A stretch of DNA of 14,728 bases, taken from NCBI GenBank assembly GCA_965371945.1, contig CBDVAK010000058.1:1-14728 (forward strand). Reading direction: 5' to 3'. The translations under genes were made by a program, and so were the position numbers. The stretch is from CBDVAK01 sp965371945 (GTDB lineage Bacteria > Pseudomonadota > Gammaproteobacteria > Competibacterales > JAHEDQ01). Under the pieces are notes generated by a model. It had not been told where the DNA came from and did no database searches. It saw only the letters and a list, made by a program, of their open reading frames with translations. Within the stretch, counting starts at the first letter, position 1. Every line of letters starts with the position of its first letter. Positions 1-7,647 of the stretch are shown here, one piece after another.

Positions 1-35
1 CTAAGGAGTCCCCTAACCGCGGAGGGTGTGGCGAC

Positions 36-1970
36 ATGAATGATGATGGGCTGGACGAGACGGTGTTGAGGATCAACGCGCGTGATGACGATGCGTTCGA
101 CATTACCAATCTGCGCCATTTCATCGGCCCCAATCCCTATCTGGATATCGAATCGCTGGTATTCGACCTGGCCCTGACCGGGGAACCCTCGCCACGTCCG
201 GTGTCGGCGCTGCAGGCAGTCTTGGCGCAGCGTTTCGCGGCCCTGGGTGAGCCGTTGTTGATCGAAGATGACGGCGAAAATTATGCATTGTTGTTCGCCC
301 GAACGATCAGCGAGGCCGGCCGACTGGACCTCGGTCTGCATCTTCACGAATGGTCGGTCACCCCCATGGAAGGTTCTTTCAGAATCGCGATGCAGACGCT
401 GCACAAACGTACACAGTGGAATCTGATCTACACCGTCTGGGATTGGATCGAGGCGATCAATCACGATCAGGAATTCGATTTCGAGACCCCTTTTCGAGCT
501 CTGCAGGAATCATTCGGGGATTCGGTCTATGGCGGGCCATCCACCTATGCTCTGCTCAAAGCGGCCTTCAAACGCGGTATTCCAATAGCCTATCTGTGGG
601 ATGAGGGCGTGATGCAGTACGGCTATGGCAGCCACCAGTTGCGGGGTGTCTCCACCACTTTCGACCGCGACAGTCAGCTGGATTCGGATTTCACCTGTCG
701 CAAGGATGACTGCAAGTCGTTTTTGCGGGAGTGGGGGTTTCCGGTACCGACCGGCGATGTGGTGACCAGCTACGAGGGCGCTTGCGAAGTTGCCGACCAG
801 ATTGGCTATCCGGTGGTGGTCAAACCGCTCGAGGGCCACAAGGGGATCGGTGTAACCGCCAACATCGCCGATCCGACGGAACTCGGATTTGCCTACGACA
901 AGGCGGCTGAGGCACTACGTGAGGGTGTAGCGCCGAAGCTGATCGTGGAGCGCTATATCAGTGGTTTCGATTTTCGCCTGCTGTGCGTAGACGGTGAGTT
1001 TGCCGCGGCGGTGAAACGGGAGCCGGCTTCAGTGATCGGTGACGGTCACCTCGAGATCGAGGAACTGATCACGCGGGAGAACGCCCGTCCGGAACGCGCC
1101 GACAGCCCCACTTCGCCGCTGGGCAAGATTATTGACGACGATGTCATGGCCAACACCCTGGCAGAGCAGGGCCTGCAGAGGACCAGCGTGCCGGCGCCGG
1201 GCGATCAGGTATTTCTGCGCAAGGTGGCCAATCTGTCGCTGGGGGGCGTGAGCGAAAACGTCACCGATCAGGTGCATGTCGATACCATCGCCCTGTGCCG
1301 AACCATCGCCCAGCACTTCAGACTGGCCTGCATGGGAATCGACGTACTCGCCGGCGACATTTCCCGGTCCTGGAAGGAAGGCAATTTCGGCATTATCGAG
1401 ATCAATGCCGCGCCGGGTATTTTTATGCATTTGAACCCGGCGCTCGGGAACCCGGTGGACGTCCCGTCGAAAATCATCGAGAGTTTCTTTTCGACCGGCG
1501 CGGATTCACGAATTCCGATTCTGACTTTCAATCGTCTGAGCAAGGTGCAGTTGCGCCGGATTCTCGACTTCGTACTGATGCTCGATGTCACCATCAACCC
1601 TGGTGGCGCCTGCGAACAGGCCGTGTTCATGCGCCGCGATGAATTGCCGGTCCACAAAGACTACAACAGCAATATCCGCAATTTGCTGCGACATCCGCGA
1701 CTCGATCTGCTGGTTGCGGAGTACCCGGAGCATGTGTATGCCCGCGAGGGCCAGTATTGCTGGGGGTCACGACTGGTGGTGCTGGAGGATCCCAGCCCGG
1801 TCGAGCGTACTCTGGCGAACAATCTCTACGGTGATGCAGTGGTCATGATCAGGGAAGGTCACCGTGTGCGGATTCATCGTGGTGATGAAGTCGAGACCCA
1901 GACACTGGGCATGCTGGACGAGTTCACCAGCCTGTATCTGCATGAGGTGAAAGCGATTTGTGAGAGTTGA
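36..1970 (+). CDS. cphA: Cyanophycin synthetase-like ATP-grasp ligase with degenerate Mur-ligase domain
   Basis: This is a 644-residue homologue of cyanophycin synthetase, the cytoplasmic ATP-dependent enzyme that builds multi-L-arginyl-poly-aspartate. The N-terminal domain ends near the GGPST motif (166-170). An ATP-grasp domain follows (about 215-480), with VVVKP around K263, a glycine loop EGHKGIGV (266-273) and the metal-binding EINAAPG (455-461), followed by MHLNP as in CphA. The family's C-terminal Mur-ligase domain should begin after RIPI (492-495) with a GTNGKT P-loop. Here FNRLSK stands in its place, and only about 150 residues remain where full-length CphA (about 870-900 aa) has about 400. 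Traces of the family pattern continue (VYAREGQ, then VLEDP). One ATP site therefore remains, as in the cyanobacterial CphA2 and proteobacterial CphA' variants. The start is supported by GGAGGG at 21-26, nine bases before the ATG. Family membership is seen in the sequence; the substrate is unknown. A full-length cphA could lie just upstream, outside the window. Confidence 0.9.
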   Translation: MNDDGLDETVLRINARDDDAFDITNLRHFIGPNPYLDIESLVFDLALTGEPSPRPVSALQAVLAQRFAALGEPLLIEDDGENYALLFARTISEAGRLDLGLHLHEWSVTPMEGSFRIAMQTLHKRTQWNLIYTVWDWIEAINHDQEFDFETPFRALQESFGDSVYGGPSTYALLKAAFKRGIPIAYLWDEGVMQYGYGSHQLRGVSTTFDRDSQLDSDFTCRKDDCKSFLREWGFPVPTGDVVTSYEGACEVADQIGYPVVVKPLEGHKGIGVTANIADPTELGFAYDKAAEALREGVAPKLIVERYISGFDFRLLCVDGEFAAAVKREPASVIGDGHLEIEELITRENARPERADSPTSPLGKIIDDDVMANTLAEQGLQRTSVPAPGDQVFLRKVANLSLGGVSENVTDQVHVDTIALCRTIAQHFRLACMGIDVLAGDISRSWKEGNFGIIEINAAPGIFMHLNPALGNPVDVPSKIIESFFSTGADSRIPILTFNRLSKVQLRRILDFVLMLDVTINPGGACEQAVFMRRDELPVHKDYNSNIRNLLRHPRLDLLVAEYPEHVYAREGQYCWGSRLVVLEDPSPVERTLANNLYGDAVVMIREGHRVRIHRGDEVETQTLGMLDEFTSLYLHEVKAICES

Positions 1971-2691
1971 TCTGGTGGTGCTGGTTACAGTAGTAACGGC
2001 GTTGTCTGGCTGTGCCGAGTTGCCGGTGTCGAAGGATAGCGTGCGGGTGGCCGGTGATGGCGCCGTGAACTGGGGGGTGGCCAAGCTGGGGGGAGCGACG
2101 CCAACACGTTTGATCTTCGCCAGCAGCTGGCAGCGTGAGGAGTACGTCAGCTACCAGGGTTTGGCCGCTCATGGTGAGTTGATCCTGGCGGCCGCCAATC
2201 CGTACCGCAACGTGGTGCTCGACTATCAGCTTGGCCTGCGGCAGGGTATCGAGAGCTGGCAAGCCAATGAAGACGGGGCACTGGAATGGGGCGAGGGTGG
2301 GCGCTACCAATACGGTCGGGTGACGTTTTTTCACCAGGCCTACCGACTCCCGAAAACAGGTCTGAGCTGCTTCGGATTCTCCGGTCAATGGGCAGCCAAG
2401 GTTGACGACTTCAAACATCGGCCAGGCACAGTGTTGTTCGGGTACTATTGTGAACCAGGGAAGGAATTCCCGGAGCAGGTGCGGATGAAGCAGTGGATCA
2501 GTTCAGTGAGTGTGGCGCGGGTCGATTGGGCAGGCGGCCAGTGGACAGTCAACGGCCAGCCTGACGGCGCCAGTGGTGACGGAGCCAGGCGTCCGCTTAC
2601 CGCGGACTGGCGACAACTGAGCGGCAATCCCGGATTCCCGTTTCGTTTCGGCCGTAATTACCAGATCGGGGGTGGTGGCAACTACCCTTGA
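1960..2691 (+). CDS. Putative lipoprotein of unknown function, overlapping the CphA-like gene
   Basis: This is a 243-residue protein starting at a GTG that lies inside the last codons of the CphA-like gene. The two reading frames share 11 bp, which suggests translational coupling. The N-terminus is a short hydrophobic stretch ending in a lipobox, ALSGC, with the lipidated cysteine at C18, so the mature protein should be membrane-anchored in the periplasm or outer membrane. The residue after the cysteine is alanine, not aspartate, which favours outer-membrane sorting under the Lol +2 rule. The mature part is rich in W, G, Y and R. It has a cysteine pair in SCFGFSG and GYYC that could form a disulphide, and a Gly/Asp-rich stretch near the C-terminus. 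I do not recognise a named domain. The overlap with a cytoplasmic polymer ligase is odd, because lipoproteins act outside the cytoplasm. Confidence 0.85.
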   Translation: MRVDLVVLVTVVTALSGCAELPVSKDSVRVAGDGAVNWGVAKLGGATPTRLIFASSWQREEYVSYQGLAAHGELILAAANPYRNVVLDYQLGLRQGIESWQANEDGALEWGEGGRYQYGRVTFFHQAYRLPKTGLSCFGFSGQWAAKVDDFKHRPGTVLFGYYCEPGKEFPEQVRMKQWISSVSVARVDWAGGQWTVNGQPDGASGDGARRPLTADWRQLSGNPGFPFRFGRNYQIGGGGNYP

Positions 2692-2756
2692 TTGAAGTCA
2701 GCGTACCGCTGCGCACGTATTTGTACTGAGTACGAATCGCGTTCCACGGAGTGTCA

Positions 2757-5051
2757 ATGTCCACCGAATCCAATCTCGATCGAGCGGCTCTCAGCTACCA
2801 CCGGGCGGCGCCGGCCGGCAAGCTGGCAATTGTTCCCACCAAACCCATGGCGACCCAGCGGGATCTGGCGCTGGCCTACTCACCGGGTGTCGCCGCCGCC
2901 TGCCGTGAGATAGAGCGCGATGCTGGCGAGGCATTCACGCTCACAGCCCGGGGCAACCTGGTGGCAGTGGTCACCAACGGTACGGCAGTGCTGGGTCTGG
3001 GTCCGATCGGACCGCTGGCATCCAAGCCGGTGATGGAAGGCAAAGCCGTGCTGTTCAAGAAGTTCTCCGGCATCGACGCGTTCGATATCGAAATCGATGA
3101 ACGCGATCCAGCCCGGTTCGTGGATATCGTGGCCAGTCTCGAGCCGACTTTCGGTGCCATCAATCTGGAGGATATCAAGGCACCGGATTGTTTCGAGATC
3201 GAACAGGCCCTGCGTCGCAGGATGAATATCCCGGTGTTTCACGATGACCAGCATGGCACCGCAATCGTGGCGGCAGCAGCAGTGCTGAACGCCATGCGGG
3301 TGGTTGGCAAGGATCTCTCCGCCGTCTCTCTGGTGGCCTCGGGCGCGGGAGCCGCGGCGTTGGCCTGCCTGGATCTGCTGGTCAGCCTGGGTCTGCAAAA
3401 GGACCGGGTGATGGTCATCGATCGCAAGGGAGTGATCTACAATGGCCGCCCGGGTGGGCTCGATGTACACAAGGCACGCTACGCGCGTGATACTGACCTG
3501 CGTGGCCTGGGCGAGGCGCTGCAGGGGGCGGATATTTTTCTGGGACTGTCCGGACCCGGTGTCCTGAAACCCGTAATGCTGTCGGGCATGAACCCGGATC
3601 CCGTGATCCTGGCATTGGCCAACCCGGTCCCCGAAATCCTGCCCGATGATGCGCGTTCGGTGCGCTCCGACGTGATCATGGCGACGGGGCGTTCCGACTA
3701 TCCCAACCAGGTCAACAACGTACTTTGTTTTCCGTTTATCTTTCGTGGTGCCCTGGATGCCGGTGCGACCACCATCAATGACGCCATGAAAATTGCCTGC
3801 GTAGGCGCCCTGTGCGAACTAGCCATGGCGGAGGAGTCAGATCTGGTCGCCAAGGCCTATGCTGGTGAGTCACAGCGGTTCGGACCCGAATACCTGATCC
3901 CCAAACCCTTTGATCCACGGCTGCTGGTCGAGGTTGCATCTGCCGTGGCCAGGGCGGCCAGGGATAGCGGCGTCGCCAGTCGCCCGATCGTGGACATGGA
4001 TGCCTACCGGCGCCGTTTGCAGGGTTTTGTATTCAGATCGGGCCGGGTCATGGAACCCGTGTTCGAGCGGGCCCGCGAGGCAAGACACCGGCTGGTCTAT
4101 GCCGAAGGCGAAGAGCGCAGGGTCCTGCAAGCTGCGCAACAGGTGGTCGACGAAGGGATTGCCCGGCCGGTTCTGGTGGGTCGGCCGGACGTGGTGGAGG
4201 CGCGCATCCGCAGTCTCGGCTTGCGGTTACGTCAGGATCGGGATTTCGAACTCGTCAACCCGCACTCGGACGAACGCTACCGGGAATACTGGACCACCTA
4301 TCATGGCATCATGGGGCGTTACGGAGTCTCACCGGTGGATGCGCGCACGGTGTTGCGGACCCGCACCACGGTGATCGGTGCATTGATGGTCAGGCTTGGT
4401 GAAGTCGAGAGCATGATTTGTGGGACCGAGGGACATTTCAACAATCACGTACGCCACGTTCGTGATGTGATTGGCACCGCGCCGGGCATCCGTGACCTGT
4501 CGGCGCTGTCCGCACTGATACTACCGACTGGAACCTTCTTCCTCTGTGACACCCATATCACCCCCGAGCCGACCAGCGAGGGTATCGCGGAGATGACCTT
4601 GCTGGCCGCGACCGAAGTGCGTCGGTTCGGGATCGCGCCCAAGGTGGCTCTGATATCCCATTCCAACTTCGGGACCTCGCCGACGGCCTCGGCCCGAAAG
4701 ATGCGCCAGGCGCTGGCGCTGATCCGCGAGCGTGACCCTGATCTCGAGGTGGACGGTGAGATGCACGCCGATGCCGCATTGGCCCAGGATATTCGCGAAC
4801 GTGTGCTACCGGACAGTTGCCTGAGTGGGCAGGCCAACCTGCTGGTGTTTCCCAATCTGGATGCGGCTCACAATACTTACTCCGCGCTGAAAGTACTGGG
4901 CGGGGGGGTCAATATAGGGCCGATTCTGCTGGGGGCCGCCAAGCCAATGCATGTGGTGACCCCGTCGATCACCGTGCGCGGACTGGTCAACATGAGTGCG
5001 ATCGCGGCTGCGGATACCGTTATCCGCGAGCAAGCCACAGCCGATGCCTGA
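2757..5051 (+). CDS. maeB: NADP-dependent malic enzyme with C-terminal phosphotransacetylase-like domain
   Basis: This cytoplasmic enzyme decarboxylates malate to pyruvate with NADP+, supplying NADPH and pyruvate. It has 764 residues, close to E. coli MaeB (759). The malic domain shows YSPGVA (Y41), AVLFKKFSGIDAF (lysines 101-102), INLEDIKAPDCFEIE, and FHDDQHGTA (161-168). The NAD(P)-binding domain follows, with SGAGAAAL, then ALANPVPEI and DYPNQVNNVLCFPF. From about residue 440 the sequence is phosphotransacetylase-like (YAEGEERR, ICGTEGHFNNH, ISHSNFGTS, GGGVNIGPILLG). In MaeB proteins this part is regulatory, responding to acetyl-CoA, and not a working Pta; that role is family knowledge. 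The ATG at 2757 is preferred over the GTG at 2751 because GGAG at 2748-2751 sits five bases before it. The stop overlaps the next gene by 8 bp. A 65-bp gap from the preceding lipoprotein gene holds only a weak hairpin around GTACtgaGTAC. Confidence 0.96.
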   Translation: MSTESNLDRAALSYHRAAPAGKLAIVPTKPMATQRDLALAYSPGVAAACREIERDAGEAFTLTARGNLVAVVTNGTAVLGLGPIGPLASKPVMEGKAVLFKKFSGIDAFDIEIDERDPARFVDIVASLEPTFGAINLEDIKAPDCFEIEQALRRRMNIPVFHDDQHGTAIVAAAAVLNAMRVVGKDLSAVSLVASGAGAAALACLDLLVSLGLQKDRVMVIDRKGVIYNGRPGGLDVHKARYARDTDLRGLGEALQGADIFLGLSGPGVLKPVMLSGMNPDPVILALANPVPEILPDDARSVRSDVIMATGRSDYPNQVNNVLCFPFIFRGALDAGATTINDAMKIACVGALCELAMAEESDLVAKAYAGESQRFGPEYLIPKPFDPRLLVEVASAVARAARDSGVASRPIVDMDAYRRRLQGFVFRSGRVMEPVFERAREARHRLVYAEGEERRVLQAAQQVVDEGIARPVLVGRPDVVEARIRSLGLRLRQDRDFELVNPHSDERYREYWTTYHGIMGRYGVSPVDARTVLRTRTTVIGALMVRLGEVESMICGTEGHFNNHVRHVRDVIGTAPGIRDLSALSALILPTGTFFLCDTHITPEPTSEGIAEMTLLAATEVRRFGIAPKVALISHSNFGTSPTASARKMRQALALIRERDPDLEVDGEMHADAALAQDIRERVLPDSCLSGQANLLVFPNLDAAHNTYSALKVLGGGVNIGPILLGAAKPMHVVTPSITVRGLVNMSAIAAADTVIREQATADA

Positions 5052-6387
5052 TCATGTGCGCGCCAGCGGCCGGGAACAGTTTTCGATCGATTCGCTTGGC
5101 CCGGCGACCATCGACAATCCGATCAGGCACAATGGCCCGGTCAACTATGTTGACGAGGGCCAACGGCTGTTGCTGAGTCCTTTTCTGCAAAGCCGCGCCG
5201 GCCAACCATCGGACCGCGGTTACACGCAGAGCCTGGAACTGGCGGGGCCACGTCGTCGAATCTACTTCGATCCCCGTGATACCAGGGCGGCGCTGGTATC
5301 CTGTGGTGGGCTGTGCCCGGGGATCAACGCTGTGATCCGGGGCATCGTTCTGCAGCTCTGGCACCTCTACGAGTGTCGTGACATTGTCGGCATTCCCTTT
5401 GGCTACCAGGGGTTGCGCAAGGATGCCGGCGATTTGCAGGTGCTGACACCGGATGCGGTACGCGACATTCGCAGTGATGGCGGCACCATGCTCGGTTCCT
5501 CGCGTGGCAGCCCTCCCACACGCGAAATAGTGGATTCTTTGCAAGCCATGGGCATCGATATGCTATTCACGATTGGTGGTGACGGCACCATGAGAGGCGC
5601 CGGCGCGATCTGGCAGGAAGTACGTCGCCGCGGTTTGGATATTGCCGTGGTGGGTGTTCCAAAAACCATCGATAACGACATCCCCTATGTCTACGAATCA
5701 TTCGGTTTCGCCACCGCCGTCGCCGAGGCCAGCAAGGCCATCAATTCGGCGGAAGTCGAGGCGCGCGGCGTACCCAATGGTATCGGTCTGGTGAGGTTGA
5801 TGGGTCGCGAAGCCGGGTATATCGCAGCGGCGGCCACGCTCGCTTCCGGCAATGCCAATTTCTGCCTGATCCCGGAAGTACCGTTTTCCCTGCAGGGTCC
5901 GGGTGGGCTGCTGGAGCTGGTGGAGCAACGCCTGCGGAGCCGGAATCATGCAGTGATCGTGGTCGCCGAAGGCGCGGGCCAGGATCTGGTAGGATCGCGA
6001 AAGAACGACCGCGACGCTTCGGGGAACCGGCTGCTCGGCAACGTCGGCCACTGGCTGCGGGATCGGATCGTGGATCATTTTCGGGCGCGAGAGCTGGAGG
6101 TGGCATTGAAGTACATCGATCCCAGCTACATGATTCGCTCCGCGGCGCCCAACACGCACGACCAGCAGTATTGTGACCGTCTTGCGCGCAACGCGGTCCA
6201 TGCAGCCATGGCCGGCAAGGGTGGGCTGCTGGTTGGTCAGTGGCACGGTTGTCTGACCCATGTTCCGATCAGGGCGATGGATGACCACCGACGGCAGGTG
6301 AACCCGGAAGGCGAGACCTGGTTCAACGTGAGGGAAAACACCGGCCAGCCCCACGTGATCGGTTCACCGGTGTGTGAGCTGGGTTGA
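5044..6387 (+). CDS. pfk: 6-phosphofructokinase of the long plant/trypanosomatid-like type, probably ATP-dependent
   Basis: This enzyme phosphorylates fructose 6-phosphate to the 1,6-bisphosphate in the cytoplasm. The protein has 447 residues, longer than E. coli PfkA (320). An N-terminal extension of about 80 residues containing YVDEGQRLLLSP and RRRIYFDP resembles plant and trypanosomatid PFKs. Core motifs are SCGGLCPGINAVIR, GIPFGYQG, IGGDGTMRGA (177-185) and PKTIDNDI (206 on, catalytic D210), then LMGREAGYIAA. The residue after the GGD aspartate is glycine (G181), as in ATP-using enzymes; pyrophosphate-using enzymes usually have aspartate there. K207 replaces the glycine of E. coli-type PFK, a combination known from plant and trypanosome ATP-PFKs. 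The donor preference is inferred from these two positions. The ATG at 5044 lies inside the end of maeB, so the two genes are likely co-translated. A GTG at 4996 is an alternative start with no better support. Confidence 0.93.
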   Translation: MPDHVRASGREQFSIDSLGPATIDNPIRHNGPVNYVDEGQRLLLSPFLQSRAGQPSDRGYTQSLELAGPRRRIYFDPRDTRAALVSCGGLCPGINAVIRGIVLQLWHLYECRDIVGIPFGYQGLRKDAGDLQVLTPDAVRDIRSDGGTMLGSSRGSPPTREIVDSLQAMGIDMLFTIGGDGTMRGAGAIWQEVRRRGLDIAVVGVPKTIDNDIPYVYESFGFATAVAEASKAINSAEVEARGVPNGIGLVRLMGREAGYIAAAATLASGNANFCLIPEVPFSLQGPGGLLELVEQRLRSRNHAVIVVAEGAGQDLVGSRKNDRDASGNRLLGNVGHWLRDRIVDHFRARELEVALKYIDPSYMIRSAAPNTHDQQYCDRLARNAVHAAMAGKGGLLVGQWHGCLTHVPIRAMDDHRRQVNPEGETWFNVRENTGQPHVIGSPVCELG

Positions 6388-6435
6388 TGGGCGCCACGCC
6401 TGTTCCCGGGAGCGCGGCGGGTATAGAAGGATGAC

Positions 6436-7647
6436 ATGATGGATCTGCCCGACACCCTCAGCCTTGCCAACGGAGACAAGGCGATCCCGACCTTTTCGGC
6501 AGCCGAGATGGACCGGCGCCTCGACGCACTCAGACACCATATGGTGGAAGAGGGGATCGACGTCGCGGTGTTTACATCCATGCACAACATCCACTACTTC
6601 TCGGACTTTTTGTACTGCTCTTTTGGTCGTCCCTACGGACTGGTCGTCAAACCAGGCTCGATCACCAGTGTCAGCGCCAATATCGACTATGGTCAGCCGT
6701 ATCGTCGCAGCTATGGCGGCAATATCGTTTACACCGACTGGCAACGCGACAATTTCTTTCGCGCGCTGCAGCAGGAGATCCGGGACGGCGGGCGCCTGGG
6801 ACTGGAATTCGATCATCTGACCGTGGAGCAGTACCGCAAGTTCGGGCAGGCCTTTCCCGGCTCGGAACTGGTCGATGTGTGCCGTGGCGCCATGCGACTT
6901 CGAATGATGAAGTCTGATGAAGAGATCGATCTGATCCGCAATGGCGCGCAGGTCGCGGATATCGGAGGCGCGGCCTGTGTGGAGGCGATCAGTGTAGGCG
7001 TTTCAGAACACGAGGTGGCCCTGCATGCAACCGCTGCCATGGTCAACGAGATTGCCAGACGCTACCCGCATTCCGAGATTCGCGACACCTGGACCTGGTT
7101 CCAGTCGGGCCTCAATACCGATGGCGCGCACAATCCCGTGACCACGCGCAAACTGCGTCGTGGGGATATTCTCAGCCTCAACTGTTTTCCGATGATCCAG
7201 GGTTACTACACGGCCCTCGAGCGTACCCTGTTTCTGGACTCCGTAACTGATGCCGAACTGCGTATCTGGGAGGTCAACTGCGAAGTGCACCGCAAGGGGT
7301 TGCAGTTGATCCGGCCGGGTGTTCGATGCTGCGATATCGCCACGGAACTCAATGAGATCTTCGCCCGCAATGATCTGCTGGGTTGCCGGACGTTCGGGTA
7401 CGGGCACTCCTTCGGCGTGTTGTCACACTATTATGGCCGCGAAGCAGGGCTGGAAATCCGCGAAGACATCGAGACCGTGTTAGCCCCGGGAATGGTGGTG
7501 TCCATGGAACCGATGATCACGATCCCGCAGGGACAACCGGGCGCGGGCGGCTATCGGGAGCACGATATCCTGGTGGTCACCGACCAGGGCGCTGACAACA
7601 TCACACAGTTCCCGTTCGGACCCGAACACAATATCGTGCCGGCGTGA
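6436..7647 (+). CDS. Creatinase (creatine amidinohydrolase)
   Basis: This enzyme hydrolyses creatine to sarcosine and urea. It belongs to the pita-bread fold shared with M24 aminopeptidases but is metal-independent. The 403-residue protein matches the Pseudomonas putida creatinase sequence as I recall it over its whole length and at the same size. The catalytic histidine falls at H232 (NTDGAHNP), with E262 (TALERTLF) and E358 (VSMEPM). The creatine carboxylate-binding residues are also kept: F63 and R65 in YCSFGRP (F62/R64 in P. putida) and R335 in YYGREAG. Substrate prediction is therefore stronger than for a generic M24 protein. ATGs at 6436 and 6439 are both possible; AGAAGG at 6425-6430 precedes both. 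A 48-bp gap separates it from pfk. No creatininase, sarcosine oxidase, urease or transporter gene is visible. The stop codon directly abuts the stop of the converging gene. Confidence 0.93.
   Translation: MMDLPDTLSLANGDKAIPTFSAAEMDRRLDALRHHMVEEGIDVAVFTSMHNIHYFSDFLYCSFGRPYGLVVKPGSITSVSANIDYGQPYRRSYGGNIVYTDWQRDNFFRALQQEIRDGGRLGLEFDHLTVEQYRKFGQAFPGSELVDVCRGAMRLRMMKSDEEIDLIRNGAQVADIGGAACVEAISVGVSEHEVALHATAAMVNEIARRYPHSEIRDTWTWFQSGLNTDGAHNPVTTRKLRRGDILSLNCFPMIQGYYTALERTLFLDSVTDAELRIWEVNCEVHRKGLQLIRPGVRCCDIATELNEIFARNDLLGCRTFGYGHSFGVLSHYYGREAGLEIREDIETVLAPGMVVSMEPMITIPQGQPGAGGYREHDILVVTDQGADNITQFPFGPEHNIVPA

Noticed and set aside
1..35. End of an upstream gene at the TAA codons at 2-4 or 14-16
   Set aside because: Too little sequence to tell whether either is a real stop codon.
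4445..4855. Minus-strand open frame inside the malic enzyme gene
   Set aside because: Typical shadow frame in GC-rich coding DNA; the plus strand there encodes conserved phosphotransacetylase-like motifs.
6436..7647. Possibility that the creatinase is a DddP-type DMSP lyase or a proline dipeptidase
   Set aside because: Both belong to related pita-bread families but bind metals; here the creatinase residues H232, E262, R335, E358 and the SFGRP creatine-binding pair are all present.
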